Positions 8,589-18,665 are shown, numbered from the stretch's first letter. The stretch: DNA of 64,000 nt from Chryseobacterium elymi (GCF_003385495.1 NZ_QNUH01000004.1:186001-250000), one strand, 5' to 3'. Translations and numbers: made by a program. The notes: generated by a model from the letters alone, not told the origin.

Positions 8589-9360
8589 TAGAAGCAATTT
8601 TTATTACTTACCATTGAAATTCAAGAATTTATTGTCAATTTTTATCGAAGTAACATTGTCAAAAAAAGGGTTTTATTTTGGTAATTTGATAATGGCAAAC
8701 AATGTTCATTTGATGCAGTTTTCAAGTTCACGTCTCTCTTCAAACTAACTATTTTTGAAAGAAAGGGACAAAATGCTCAATTTTAAAAAACCTATTTTTC
8801 ATAAAGCGCTGTAAATCAAATACTTAATTACATATCAAGTGACATTGTAACTGACTGAACTTAAGGTAGTTGTGGATTGTAATTTATTTTATTTAAGCCA
8901 AAAATAACTTTATGTCGGTGGTGAAATAATTGGTGAATTCACCACCTATATTGGTAATTAAAGAATGTATTTAATTTTGGATGATGAAATGTTTGTCAAA
9001 AAGTAAATGATGTTTTGCTAATATTTTATAGTCTCGTTTTATCCTACATTCTGTTGATCACTCGTAAATTAATAATATATATTTTTCCAATTTTTAAGAT
9101 TTAATGATACAGTCTATTTTGAATGAATCATTATTACTTATACAATCATAACTGTGCTTGAATTTTTTATACAATGTTTGAGCTAATATAGAATGATTTT
9201 TTATCGAATCTTGAATATGCGAATTTTATGGCCTAATTTGGCATTCAGAAGCTTTATAGGTAATAATATTATAAGGTAATACCTACAACAATTCATATTA
9301 TCTTACGTTACAAAAAAAGGGAAACATACTAAATTCAGTTTATTAATTTATTTTGCTTAT
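8589..9360. other. Gene-poor AT-rich stretch
   Basis: 772 bases with no credible coding frame on either strand. The one item I noticed is ATTTGGCATTCAGAAGCTTT at 9236-9255, which nearly recurs at 59238-59257 in the conjugative element. Otherwise I see nothing. Confidence 0.4.
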
Positions 9361-9618
9361 ATGGAAGATACGATCGGTTCAAGTTTTGATAGTACCGCCG
9401 GACAAATTTTTAGGATCACGTATAAGAATAGAGATTTTCAGATTCGACTTTTAAAAAGAGGAATTTCAAAAGACGACACCCAAGTAGATCTTCTACTAGA
9501 TGGAGTAATTCAAAAACTTGTTAATAGAGATAAAGCTTGGTTTTTTGAAAACTCTGATGCGGATCAAGAACTTGCTAAAGATATATGGAGGGCTATTTCA
9601 TTGAGGTATCGGTTATGA
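9361..9618 (+). CDS. Hypothetical small protein
   Basis: 85-aa soluble protein, acidic with alternating charge ('QIFRITYKNRDFQIRLLKRG', 'DLLLDGVIQKLV', 'DQELAKDIWRAISLRYRL'). It reads like a compact alpha/beta domain, roughly similar in size and layout to the 78-aa protein at 22072-22308, but I cannot prove homology. No family recognised and no operon partner. Confidence 0.5.
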   Translation: MEDTIGSSFDSTAGQIFRITYKNRDFQIRLLKRGISKDDTQVDLLLDGVIQKLVNRDKAWFFENSDADQELAKDIWRAISLRYRL

Positions 9619-9688
9619 TATCTTTAAATCTTTAGGGTTTCCGTAAAATCAAAGATTTTTTAAAAGTATTTTTTAGACATTAACAAAA

Positions 9689-9955
9689 CTACCCTATCCA
9701 ATAATGTAATGATGTGATCGTGGAAAAGTCAGATTCATTTGGATCATAATCCACCTGCAATTTAAATGTTTTGTTAAAACGTGACAGAAATTCAGCAGAT
9801 TTTTTATCAATATTTTCAGCGGTGATCTTTTCCAGCTCGTCCTGCAAGTCTGTTTCCAATATTCCATAATCGTAGTGTTCAGTAGAATTCAAAAATTCCA
9901 AAGCATTATCTACCTTGTCAAACAGTAAAAAGAATTTCTTATTAACATCAGCCAT
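9689..9955 (-). CDS. Hypothetical protein, probably the 3' part of a degenerate gene
   Basis: From ATG 9955 this gives 88 aa ('MADVNKKFFLLFDKVDNALE' at the start), acidic and helical. The same frame stays open upstream to a TAA at 10082-10084, with protein-like sequence including 'NDFEAIRKDLLNFEFFRQNP'. Beyond that stop the frame resumes as 'EEFNKKEDFWGKAQQNFKIV' up to another stop near 10150. I infer an older, longer gene interrupted by a nonsense change; the 88-aa product may or may not be made. Family unknown. Confidence 0.45.
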   Translation of the reverse strand: MADVNKKFFLLFDKVDNALEFLNSTEHYDYGILETDLQDELEKITAENIDKKSAEFLSRFNKTFKLQVDYDPNESDFSTITSLHYWIG

Positions 9956-10215
9956 TACTCGAAATTCTGCTTTCTCCTCATGTTTGGTACAAGTTTTATG
10001 CGTATTTGGATTTTGCCTAAAAAATTCAAAATTCAGTAAATCTTTCCTGATTGCTTCAAAATCATTAAGATCATATTTTGTTTAGACGATTTTAAAATTC
10101 TGTTGTGCCTTCCCCCAAAAATCTTCTTTTTTATTGAATTCTTCCGAATATTAATTCACCTAAAAGGGAAATAAATACGGTACGACTAGGCTTTTTAACC
10201 ATATTAATGCAATTT

Positions 10216-10268
10216 AAAAAATATCCGTAAAAACCCCATTTTAATATGGGGTTTTTACGGATATTTTT
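10216..10268. terminator. Very long perfect hairpin, bidirectional terminator-like
   Basis: A 22-bp perfect stem (core ATCCGTAAAAACCCCA paired with TGGGGTTTTTACGGAT) around an 8-base AT loop, flanked by A and T runs on both sides. It could terminate either strand, but neither neighbour abuts it. It is longer than typical intrinsic terminators. Confidence 0.6.
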
Positions 10269-10618
10269 GCTTATAATTTTTCATAATATTGGTGCACAAA
10301 ACAATATCAAATGGTCTGTATTTGATTGATTAACATTAATATTATCAGATGAAAATTTTAAAACCATAACAATTTAAACAACACTTTTTTGAAACACCAA
10401 TACTTCTTAAAAAAGTGCGCTAATTTCTAATCATAAAATGAAAAACGAATATATTTTTAGGTCGATATTTTATCATTTTTTTGTGAAGTATGTTTAGTTA
10501 AATCACCATTTATTGATATGTAAACAATATAATCAAAAATTGTAAGTACATATCGTTGCTATGTATTTCGAAACTGTAAATAGCTCTCGAATGGAAAAGT
10601 GGTATTGATTATTGAAAT
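10269..10618. other. Intergenic, AT-rich; no gene seen
   Basis: 350 bases rich in A/T runs with stops in all frames. It probably contains the promoter for the structured leader and Rhs locus that follow, but I cannot place it. Confidence 0.4.
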
Positions 10619-11020
10619 GAAGTTCTCACCCTAACTTCTTTTATGTACAAATAAAGAATCTCTTCGATTTGTACACGGCCGTAAGGCTAAGCGTCTTTAG
10701 AGACTATCCGTGGCCTGATTGAATAATCAGGAATATTGAAATCTTCAAATTAACCTAAATGAAAGCGAAACTTTTTTCTGGATAAACATATCCCGTCGTC
10801 AAAAAATTAGACGATAGGACAATGAATCCCATTTTTAGGGATAACTAATATCTAATTTAATCTAAAAACAAAGCACATGTACAAAATTTATAATGGTACG
10901 CCGTATCGGTGTCCAGCCTCCGGTCATCAGGGCCGAAGGATTCCTTTGCATAGGAAATTGATACCATCGCAAGTGGATCGTCGTATCAGTCTATTCGATC
11001 TTTTTCCTAGAAAGCGAGGG
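10619..11020 (+). ncRNA. Candidate structured RNA / long leader upstream of the Rhs locus
   Basis: A stretch much richer in GC than its surroundings, with a series of hairpins. These are GAAGTT/AACTTC (10619-10638), TGTACAAAT/ATTTGTACA (10643-10675) and a CACGG/CCGTG helix enclosing a CC-GTAA-GG tetraloop hairpin and a GTC/GAC hairpin (about 10673-10714). Further along are CCTGATT/AATCAGG (about 10713-10732), CGTCGTC-type pairing with GACGAT (about 10795-10815), TTCCT/AGGAA (about 10942-10952) and TGATAC/GTATCA (about 10959-10988). A frame opens at 10877 but reads as basic, non-protein-like sequence until the signal peptide at 11024. A leader or independent RNA is inferred; no known family matched. 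Confidence 0.4.
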
Positions 11021-11023
11021 TTT

Positions 11024-11476
11024 ATGGTAAAGAAATCTATGATTTTGTTTTGTTTATTGCTGGGCTTTTTGGGGTATTCTCAAACCGAAGTCTACTTTAA
11101 ATACGACGACGCAGGCAATCAGCGATACAGGGGACCAGACTCTGCAGCCAAACAAGCTTCCGAGCAATCTAAAAAAGTCCCATTAGCTGGCGCACAGACA
11201 ATGGATGAGAAGACATTCTGGAAACAGATCAGGCTTTACCCTGTTCCGGTTAACGATGTGTTAACGATCGACTGGACAGAGGAAGCAGACGGATTAATCC
11301 AATCAGTCTCACTTTATCAACATAGTACTGTACACTGGAAATTCCAACAGCAGAATATCCCTTCTCTAAACAAGCAATTGAAGATCAATATGACAGGTTA
11401 CGACTGGGGCGTATATGTTTTGCGTTTTTCCTTAAAAGATGGAAGAACTATCAGTAAAAACATCACTAAAAGATAA
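11024..11476 (+). CDS. Secreted protein with T9SS-type C-terminal domain
   Basis: 150 aa: a signal peptide ('MVKKSMILFCLLLGFLGYSQ'), a short linker with 'YFKYDDAGNQRYRGP', which resembles an Rhs/YD repeat fragment, and a C-terminal beta domain ('LYPVPVNDVLTIDW', then 'GVYVLRFSLKDGRTISKNI') typical of type IX secretion sorting tails. The ATG at 11024 is used because it starts the signal peptide; an ATG at 10877 would prepend 49 basic residues from structured non-coding sequence. It ends 5 bases before the Rhs gene, so it is probably co-transcribed and may assist or be displayed with the Rhs protein. Confidence 0.75.
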   Translation: MVKKSMILFCLLLGFLGYSQTEVYFKYDDAGNQRYRGPDSAAKQASEQSKKVPLAGAQTMDEKTFWKQIRLYPVPVNDVLTIDWTEEADGLIQSVSLYQHSTVHWKFQQQNIPSLNKQLKINMTGYDWGVYVLRFSLKDGRTISKNITKR

Positions 11477-11481
11477 TCGTC

Positions 11482-14400
11482 ATGAAAAAATATAATCTAA
11501 AGAAAATACAATTATTTTTCTCCTTCATATTATCTTTTATTTCGGTTCTTTGCTTTTCACAAGCGCCGCCGAAATTTCATGATACTGAAGGAAATATCGA
11601 AGTCACAAGGACAGGACAGCTCCAGTTTTCCTTACCTATTGCAGTACCTCCAGGTATAAAAGATGTAACTCCGAAAATAAGTTTGGTTTACACCAGTGAA
11701 TCCGGTAATGGTATTGCTGGGTATGGATGGAGTATCTCCGGCATTACAGCAATCACAAGAATTACAAAGACTATAGAAAATGCCGAAGAAGTAAAAGGAA
11801 TCCAGTTCAACTACTCGGATTATTACAGCTTCAACGGCCAAAGGTTGATTCTTAAATCCGGAGAATACGGCAAGGATGGTGCGGAATATGTAACAGAGAA
11901 ATACTCAAATATAAAAATAAAGTCTGTGGGATCTGTTACTCTTGGACAGGCTTGGTTAGGCCCCGATCACTGGGAAATCACTTTTGAGGATGGCTCTCAA
12001 GCCTTGTACGGTATTGGTCTGGATGGAAAAACTTCAACAGAATACAATATCAGCGAATGGAAAGATGCTCAGGGGAATTATATTACTTATAGCTATAGTC
12101 CGGGAAACCACATTACCATTCTTGATGCTGTAGAATGGGGAGGCAATAAGGATTTGAATAAACCCCATATGAATGCCATTCGTTTTACTTATTCCGATAG
12201 GCATTTAAAAGAAGAATCCTATATACAGGGACTCAAATATTATCAAACCAAAATTCTTTCAGAAGTTAAGGTCACTACAGATTTTAACCAATTCAGAAGA
12301 TACAGTATAGAGTATACCAATAATGGAACAAGTTACCAGTTTGCCAATAAGATTATTGAGTACAATGCTAATAATGAGTCTGCCAATGAGGTGACATTAA
12401 ACTATCCACCTTATGTCAACTCATCCTACGCTGAGTACCCAGCTGAACCTGAGCCTTTTAATGATGTCAAATTAGTAGGAGATTTTAATGGGGACTCTTA
12501 TCTGGATTTTTTGATGAATAACGGTAAGGTAAAGCTGGGTGCTTTCAATGAAACTTTTTCAACCGTTTCTACAGGGAAAGTTTTTGCCGGTAATGCTAAA
12601 GTAGTAAACACCTTATTGGATGAACAAGGACAGGTTTATAATGGTAATGGCATTGTTGAATATAAAGACAGCAAAGTTCTCTGCTATATTTTTAGAGATA
12701 ATACCTTTGTAAAGGTATTCGAGAGAAATCTAGCTCTAGGTTCTCCCGATGATATCATCACCCTGGAGGTAGGGGACTTAGATGGTGATGGTATTCCTGA
12801 TCTTTTTATTGATGATGGAGACCAGGGTTCATTTAACACAAAAGCTCTTGTAGATCTTAAAAATCCAAATGCTGGCTTTCATTACATCATTTCGTCAATC
12901 AATGACAGCTTATATCCTGATCAGCATTATACTGATATTGACGGAGACGGAAAAGTAGAAATTATTAGTGTATCAGGCTCCAAGTATACAGTCTTTGAAT
13001 TTGTAAAATATGATGCGACCCATTATGAGAAGAAAATACGCTTTTCTGGAAACCTGCTTGAAACAAAAGATCCGGAATTCCCAGTGTTATACGGGGATTA
13101 TAATGGCGATGGAAAGCTTGATTTTACCATTCCCATTACAGATAATGCGATCGGAAAACCTGATGACTGGAGATTTTATATCGGAACAGATAAAGGCTTT
13201 GTCCCTTTCCTGAAAAAAGAATTCTTTACCTATAGAAAGTTCCAGAAGGAAATGACGGGTAATTATGCAAAATATGCAAAACAATATTTCTTTTCTGTTA
13301 CTGATATGAATAAAGATGGAAAATCTGATGTCGTTCAGGTTTTCTCTTACAATCAGATTAATCCTTTCCAAGCAAATGGGTATAGAGAGTTTGGGTATAT
13401 AGTTAGCGCGAAAATGGCGAATGGATCTGAGATTGATGGAACGCCGAATTTTACGGCAAACTGGTCATTTCAAAGTCCGTTATATGGTACACCAGACATT
13501 ACTGATCTTACATTGTTTTCCCCTCTTACCAACCCAATAAAATCAGGAAATAATTATTACAATGTCTTTTTATACTGGAAAGAAAATCTAAAAAAAATAA
13601 AGGGGCCTACTCCACTTTCCGAACTTGCCAGAGTTAGCTCAATCACACAGGGAGGAGTTACCACCTCAGTAGAATATCTAGAAGTAGTTCCAAATAATAC
13701 CTCTAATTCATCTTTTTATAAAAAAGAAAAGAATGAGTTTTATCCATATTATTCTTTAAGCAGAGCGGATCAGGCTTTTGCCGTTTCCCAGCTTAAGCAG
13801 GAAGGCAGGAAGCAGGATTTCCGATACAGGGGTCTGTCTGGAAACTTACATGAGAAACAAATGATTGGGTATCATCAGATCGCCCGTTCTTCCTGGTACG
13901 CTGATGGATATGAAAATACCAAAATATGGTCCGGATCAGAAATTGATCTCCTTAAAGACGGAATTCCAGTAAAAAATTGGAGCATCAGAACAAACAACGA
14001 AAATAATATTTTCCCGATTGATATATCTGAAAATAATACCCAGCTGTTGAGCTTTGAGGGTGTAACATACAAGATAGACAAACTTGTGAATGGCCAGGTC
14101 GTTACTACCGTGCCTCCAGCATACAAAACCCAGGTTGTTACTGCTGTTGTTCCGATATCTACGAAGACCAAAGATTTTTTAACTGGTGTATTTACTGATC
14201 AAACTACTACCTATGAAAACTACTACCTTCCTTCCCAAACGGTAACCAATACTAATAATGGCTATGCTGTCTCAACAACAGAGTTTGATTATGAGCATAA
14301 TTTAGCGGGTATAGGAAAGAATTATTATGTTGGAAGACCATCGAACAAACTTGAAATGCTAGAAGCCTATGGTGACACTCAAAAAAATTTCACAACATAC

Positions 14401-17400
14401 GCCTATGATAACAATCTTTTAAGAACCAGCACTTATTTTCCAGGATCAGATGCTACTAAAGCAATTGTGGAAAAATATGGATACGACGGTTTTGGAAATA
14501 TTACGTCTACGACAACAACATCAGGAATTGATGGCAATTCCAAAACTGAATCGGTAGTATATGACCAACAGGGAAGGTTTCTAGTTAAAAGAACAGATAA
14601 CCTCGGACTGGAAACCGTATTTACTCACAATGCCTGGGGTCAGATGCTTATGAAGACTGATCCCGATAATAATACCATAACAAATACTTATGATGGATGG
14701 GGTAAACTAATGAGTGTTGTATCTAGCCTGCTTGGAACTACCACGTATCAATATGAAAAAGACAACCTGTACAATGTAACCATTACCCGAACTGATTCCG
14801 ATGGAGGTGTTTCCAAAACTCTTACAGACAAACTTGGAAGAGAATATAAAACTTCAACCAAAGCTTTCGGACAGGGGCAGTATGTCTCTAAAGAAACGCA
14901 GTATGACATATTGGGAAGGAAAATTAACGAATCTGAGCCCTATTTTGAAGGCCAGAGTGCCAGCCAGTGGAATACATTCACTTATGACGACACCGTTTTC
15001 CCCGCCAAGGTAAATGCCATAGCCTTTACAGGGAAGAAAACTGAGACTACTACTTCTGGACTAACCTCCACCGTAAAGGAGACTAACCCGGCAGATTATG
15101 GAAGGATAACTTCTCAGACGATGGATGCATTAGGAAATATCATTTCATCTACTGATAAGGGGGGAACTGTACAGTTCTCTTACAATGCAGCGGGGCAACA
15201 GATCCAGGCGAAGTATGCTGAAAATATTGTGACCACTAAATATGATGACTGGGGAAATAAAATACAAATGGAAGACCCTTCCAACGGAGTATACCAGTAC
15301 GAATATTTGGGATATATGGGAGCATTGTCAAGAATTGTTAGCCCAAAGGGAGAGAAAATATATAAGTATAATAATCTAGGTCAGCTGATTAGCCAGATTG
15401 AGAAATCCAATCCCGGAAACGAAACGGAAAAGATCATCACCTTTTCGTATGATAGTAAAGGCAGAATAGACCAAAAAACGGGAACTTCCAACGGGAAAAA
15501 GTATATATACACAAGAAAATATGATCCCCAAGGACGGGTAATAAGTTCCACCCAAACAACTCCTGAAGCATACTTTTACGACAAAAGCATAGTATATGAC
15601 AGTAATGGAAGGGTAAGGTCTTATGAGAAAGAATTGCAATCTTCAGGAATTATAACCAAGGCATCAATCGAAAATATCTATAGCCCGTGGAATGGAGAGC
15701 TTTATCAGGTAAAAGACAAAGCTACCGGAAAAGTTTTATGGGAGCTTCAGGAGACCAATGCCAAGTCGAAGGTCCTGAAAGCAAAGTTGGGTACTTCAGG
15801 GGTAACCAATACCTATGATGCTGCGGGAATGCTTCAGGAAATTAAGCATTTATCTGCGACATCAGTACCTATAATACACGTGCAGTACTCCTTTAATGCT
15901 ATTAAAAATGAATTGAACTTCCGGAAAAATGTACTATTTGACATCAGTGAATCTTTTCGTTATGATGATAATAACCGCCTGGTAAACTGGACCGATCCCG
16001 TAACAGGAGTTATACCATCTGCCAACCGAAATATTTATGATGTAAAAGGCCGGATCATGGAAAATGATCATATCGGAACCATCAAGTTTGAGAATGCTGG
16101 CAAAATCTACCAGCCTAGCGGAATGACCCTTAATAATAACGGTGTACAAAATTATGACCATGATCTGGTGCAAACTGTTCTGTACAATGAGAATAATGAT
16201 CCGGTATTTATAGACGGTGAAAAAGGGGATGTTGCCTTTCAGTATGGCTTATCAGCCATGAGACAGCGAGCAACCTACGGAGGCAATTTTGGAAGTGATC
16301 ATGATGGACTATTCACTAAAATTTATAGTGAAGAAGGAAGCTTCGAAGTAGTAAAAAACAATGCTACCGGGAAAGAAAAGCACATTATTTACATCGGAGG
16401 TTCACCATATGAATCAGATATTGTATATTTGAAAGACTTTGATGTTACCATTCCTTATTACAGGTTTTTGCATAAGGATTACCTGGGAAGCATCTTGGCC
16501 ATCAGTGCTGAAAATGGCAGACCATTCGAGCGGAGACATTTTGATGCATGGGGTAATTTTACTCATTTTCAGAAAGGCACCGGGGCTATTGTTACAGATA
16601 AAAATGTAATCAATTCGACTCTATTTTTAATAGACCGGGGGTATACCAGTCATGAGCATTTTTCTGAAGTTGGAATTATCCATATGAACGGAAGGCTCTA
16701 TGACCCACTGCTCAGAAGATTTTTGAATGCAGATGAACACATTCAAGCACCATTTAATACCCAAAACTACAACAGGTACGGGTATGTAATGAATAATCCG
16801 CTGATGTATAATGACCCTAACGGGGAATTTGTATGGATTGTTGCGGGAGCAGTTATAGGAGCCTACGTTACAGGAGTAAAAGCTAACGGCTCATGGAATC
16901 CTGTTAAATGGAACTGGGGAGCGACCTGGGGGAAAATTGCAATGGGCGGTGCCATTGGAGCATTTACCGGAGGTGTAGGGACAGTTGTAGGCGCTTCTGC
17001 CCTCACCGCAGCAGCTACTGCGGGAATACAGGGTGGTGTTTTAGGTGGAGCCATAGCAGGAGCGGCTGGAGGAGCAGCAGCTGGAGCCATCAATGGCTTT
17101 GCAACTGCCGTAATGTTTGGCGAAGATGTAGTACAGGGTACCTTTATGGGCGGTTTGACCGGAGCCGCTATGGGAGGAGCTATCGGAGGTGTTGCAGGCG
17201 GAATCCAGCGGGCTGTAGCTAATGCAAGGGCAGTTACGACAGGTGCTCCACAAGGTACCATTTTAAAAAATGCGCCTATCGAAGTAGGAAGAACCCAATG
17301 GACACTGAACAATACTCCGAAAACAACCACCGTAGGCGCAACACCTGCACCAAAAGGAAACTTGGTAATTGGAGATATTAATGGAGGAATTAAGGAAGTT

Positions 17401-17847
17401 ACTGGCTACCAGATAGTCGATGAGGGGGTCAGCTCCATTCCTATATATAAGGATACTCCCAATCCCAAATTCAGCAATCTAGGTCAGGAGACGTTCCCGA
17501 AGGTATTTAGGTCAAATGAACAACTTGTATCCCAAGCCGCTGTTAGAGCAGAAAATGCAATTGGGGGAACGGGCAGGTTTGCAGGAACCGCTAAACATAC
17601 ATATGCAACTACTTTTATAAAAAAATATCAGGGTATGTACGGTAATAGAGGAATGGAGGTTAACAAGTATTTTAACAGGGCTTTTGGAAAAGGTTATTTA
17701 GATGTTCATGACACTTCAAACGGTGTTATTTATGATTTCAAATTTGGAAAACCTGTGATGGGAACCTCTCAATTTAATAAATATAATAATACATTTGGAC
17801 AACCAATAAGGATAGTAGATCGATACGGTAACATTATAGTAAGATAA
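11482..17847 (+). CDS. Rhs/SpvB polymorphic toxin with REase-like C-terminal domain
   Basis: 2121 aa. After a signal peptide ending 'SVLCFSQ' comes an SpvB-like domain ('ISLVYTSESGNGIAGYGWSI'). Then follow five FG-GAP/VCBS-type calcium motifs ('DLDGDGIPDLF', 'DIDGDGKVEI', 'DYNGDGKLDF' and two more) and a long array of YD/Rhs repeats (about residues 960-1650). The Rhs core ends in 'RYGYVMNNPLMYNDPNGEF' near residue 1778. A Gly/Ala-rich, membrane-like linker (about 1820-1915) leads to a variable tip. The last ~100 residues include 'GYLDVHDTSNGVIYDFKFG', a D...(D/E)xK arrangement typical of restriction-endonuclease-fold toxins. The cocoon encloses the toxin and the C-terminus is delivered to rivals. 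The immunity gene begins 3 bases later. Confidence 0.9.
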   Translation: MKKYNLKKIQLFFSFILSFISVLCFSQAPPKFHDTEGNIEVTRTGQLQFSLPIAVPPGIKDVTPKISLVYTSESGNGIAGYGWSISGITAITRITKTIENAEEVKGIQFNYSDYYSFNGQRLILKSGEYGKDGAEYVTEKYSNIKIKSVGSVTLGQAWLGPDHWEITFEDGSQALYGIGLDGKTSTEYNISEWKDAQGNYITYSYSPGNHITILDAVEWGGNKDLNKPHMNAIRFTYSDRHLKEESYIQGLKYYQTKILSEVKVTTDFNQFRRYSIEYTNNGTSYQFANKIIEYNANNESANEVTLNYPPYVNSSYAEYPAEPEPFNDVKLVGDFNGDSYLDFLMNNGKVKLGAFNETFSTVSTGKVFAGNAKVVNTLLDEQGQVYNGNGIVEYKDSKVLCYIFRDNTFVKVFERNLALGSPDDIITLEVGDLDGDGIPDLFIDDGDQGSFNTKALVDLKNPNAGFHYIISSINDSLYPDQHYTDIDGDGKVEIISVSGSKYTVFEFVKYDATHYEKKIRFSGNLLETKDPEFPVLYGDYNGDGKLDFTIPITDNAIGKPDDWRFYIGTDKGFVPFLKKEFFTYRKFQKEMTGNYAKYAKQYFFSVTDMNKDGKSDVVQVFSYNQINPFQANGYREFGYIVSAKMANGSEIDGTPNFTANWSFQSPLYGTPDITDLTLFSPLTNPIKSGNNYYNVFLYWKENLKKIKGPTPLSELARVSSITQGGVTTSVEYLEVVPNNTSNSSFYKKEKNEFYPYYSLSRADQAFAVSQLKQEGRKQDFRYRGLSGNLHEKQMIGYHQIARSSWYADGYENTKIWSGSEIDLLKDGIPVKNWSIRTNNENNIFPIDISENNTQLLSFEGVTYKIDKLVNGQVVTTVPPAYKTQVVTAVVPISTKTKDFLTGVFTDQTTTYENYYLPSQTVTNTNNGYAVSTTEFDYEHNLAGIGKNYYVGRPSNKLEMLEAYGDTQKNFTTYAYDNNLLRTSTYFPGSDATKAIVEKYGYDGFGNITSTTTTSGIDGNSKTESVVYDQQGRFLVKRTDNLGLETVFTHNAWGQMLMKTDPDNNTITNTYDGWGKLMSVVSSLLGTTTYQYEKDNLYNVTITRTDSDGGVSKTLTDKLGREYKTSTKAFGQGQYVSKETQYDILGRKINESEPYFEGQSASQWNTFTYDDTVFPAKVNAIAFTGKKTETTTSGLTSTVKETNPADYGRITSQTMDALGNIISSTDKGGTVQFSYNAAGQQIQAKYAENIVTTKYDDWGNKIQMEDPSNGVYQYEYLGYMGALSRIVSPKGEKIYKYNNLGQLISQIEKSNPGNETEKIITFSYDSKGRIDQKTGTSNGKKYIYTRKYDPQGRVISSTQTTPEAYFYDKSIVYDSNGRVRSYEKELQSSGIITKASIENIYSPWNGELYQVKDKATGKVLWELQETNAKSKVLKAKLGTSGVTNTYDAAGMLQEIKHLSATSVPIIHVQYSFNAIKNELNFRKNVLFDISESFRYDDNNRLVNWTDPVTGVIPSANRNIYDVKGRIMENDHIGTIKFENAGKIYQPSGMTLNNNGVQNYDHDLVQTVLYNENNDPVFIDGEKGDVAFQYGLSAMRQRATYGGNFGSDHDGLFTKIYSEEGSFEVVKNNATGKEKHIIYIGGSPYESDIVYLKDFDVTIPYYRFLHKDYLGSILAISAENGRPFERRHFDAWGNFTHFQKGTGAIVTDKNVINSTLFLIDRGYTSHEHFSEVGIIHMNGRLYDPLLRRFLNADEHIQAPFNTQNYNRYGYVMNNPLMYNDPNGEFVWIVAGAVIGAYVTGVKANGSWNPVKWNWGATWGKIAMGGAIGAFTGGVGTVVGASALTAAATAGIQGGVLGGAIAGAAGGAAAGAINGFATAVMFGEDVVQGTFMGGLTGAAMGGAIGGVAGGIQRAVANARAVTTGAPQGTILKNAPIEVGRTQWTLNNTPKTTTVGATPAPKGNLVIGDINGGIKEVTGYQIVDEGVSSIPIYKDTPNPKFSNLGQETFPKVFRSNEQLVSQAAVRAENAIGGTGRFAGTAKHTYATTFIKKYQGMYGNRGMEVNKYFNRAFGKGYLDVHDTSNGVIYDFKFGKPVMGTSQFNKYNNTFGQPIRIVDRYGNIIVR

Positions 17848-17850
17848 AAA

Positions 17851-18534
17851 ATGGATAATAAAACAAAGAAAATAATCAAGGAGGAGTGGTTAAGGGCATT
17901 TCCAGGCTTAAGTGCATTTTCCCAGAATAAGCTATACAAAATAATTGGTCCGGCTATATGCGGTATAGAACTTATTAATTTGCCAAGGAGTGAGGACTAC
18001 AGACCCCATTTTGTAATATATCCCTTATATAAGACGGATATTAAATCTTGTCTGGCTTATCCGGTCCTCATGTTTGAATTCTATAATGGTAGAAATTTAC
18101 AATTAGATCTTCCTTATAATGATGTGAATGAAAAGTTAAAAGAAGCAATTCAAATTGTTTCTGATAGTCTGCAATTATCTCTGGAAGATGATGTGCCATT
18201 GGATAGTTTTTACAATCTAATAGATGACATTCAAAAAAAAGATAGTACTTATCAATCAGCCACGGCAAGCAATGCATCATTACTTGAGTTTAAATTTTAT
18301 TTGGCATTATATGCAGGAAGCGAAAGTCAGATTCAAAGTACATTAGATCAAATTGAAAGAGCAAGTAAAAACTGGAATCTGAAAATCTTTGAAGCAGTGT
18401 TTGGAGAGTTTGGCGCATGGTTTCAGAAATTGCAGAATGTAGCGAGTAATAAGGATTTTTTATTGAAACAAATAGAAGCAAATAAACAAGACAAAAAAAT
18501 ATTAAAATTAAAGAGTTCAGAACTTATTCCATAA
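17851..18534 (+). CDS. Putative immunity protein for the Rhs toxin
   Basis: 227-aa soluble protein of unknown family. The N-terminal half is mixed alpha/beta and rich in Tyr/Pro ('YRPHFVIYPLYKTD'); the C-terminal half is helical and charged ('IQSTLDQIERASKNWNL', 'KQIEANKQDKKILKLK'). It has no signal peptide or membrane segment, which fits protection against a cytosolic nuclease. Its place 3 bases behind the toxin tip is the main evidence for immunity. It ends about 100 bases before a terminator. Confidence 0.7.
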   Translation: MDNKTKKIIKEEWLRAFPGLSAFSQNKLYKIIGPAICGIELINLPRSEDYRPHFVIYPLYKTDIKSCLAYPVLMFEFYNGRNLQLDLPYNDVNEKLKEAIQIVSDSLQLSLEDDVPLDSFYNLIDDIQKKDSTYQSATASNASLLEFKFYLALYAGSESQIQSTLDQIERASKNWNLKIFEAVFGEFGAWFQKLQNVASNKDFLLKQIEANKQDKKILKLKSSELIP

Positions 18535-18638
18535 AAGTAAGTTTTTGAGAATGAAGAGAAAATCCTTCTTGAAATATAACTAGAATTTGAAAATCTCATG
18601 AGCAATTATTTAATAAGTTCATATAACTTATTATAAGA

Positions 18639-18665
18639 GTTGCCCGAATACTCGGGCAACTTTTT
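18639..18665 (+). terminator. Rho-independent terminator
   Basis: GTTGCCCGA - ATAC - TCGGGCAAC (18639-18660), a 9-bp GC-rich stem followed by TTTTT. It closes the Rhs/immunity operon. Confidence 0.85.

Noticed and set aside
10877..11023. N-terminal extension of the T9SS-tail protein to ATG 10877
   Set aside because: The extra 49 residues are basic and non-homologous, come from structured non-coding sequence and would bury a clear signal peptide.
16863..17330. 155-codon Pro/Ala-rich frame on the minus strand
   Set aside because: It is the reverse complement of the Gly/Ala-rich linker in the Rhs gene; composition explains the open frame.
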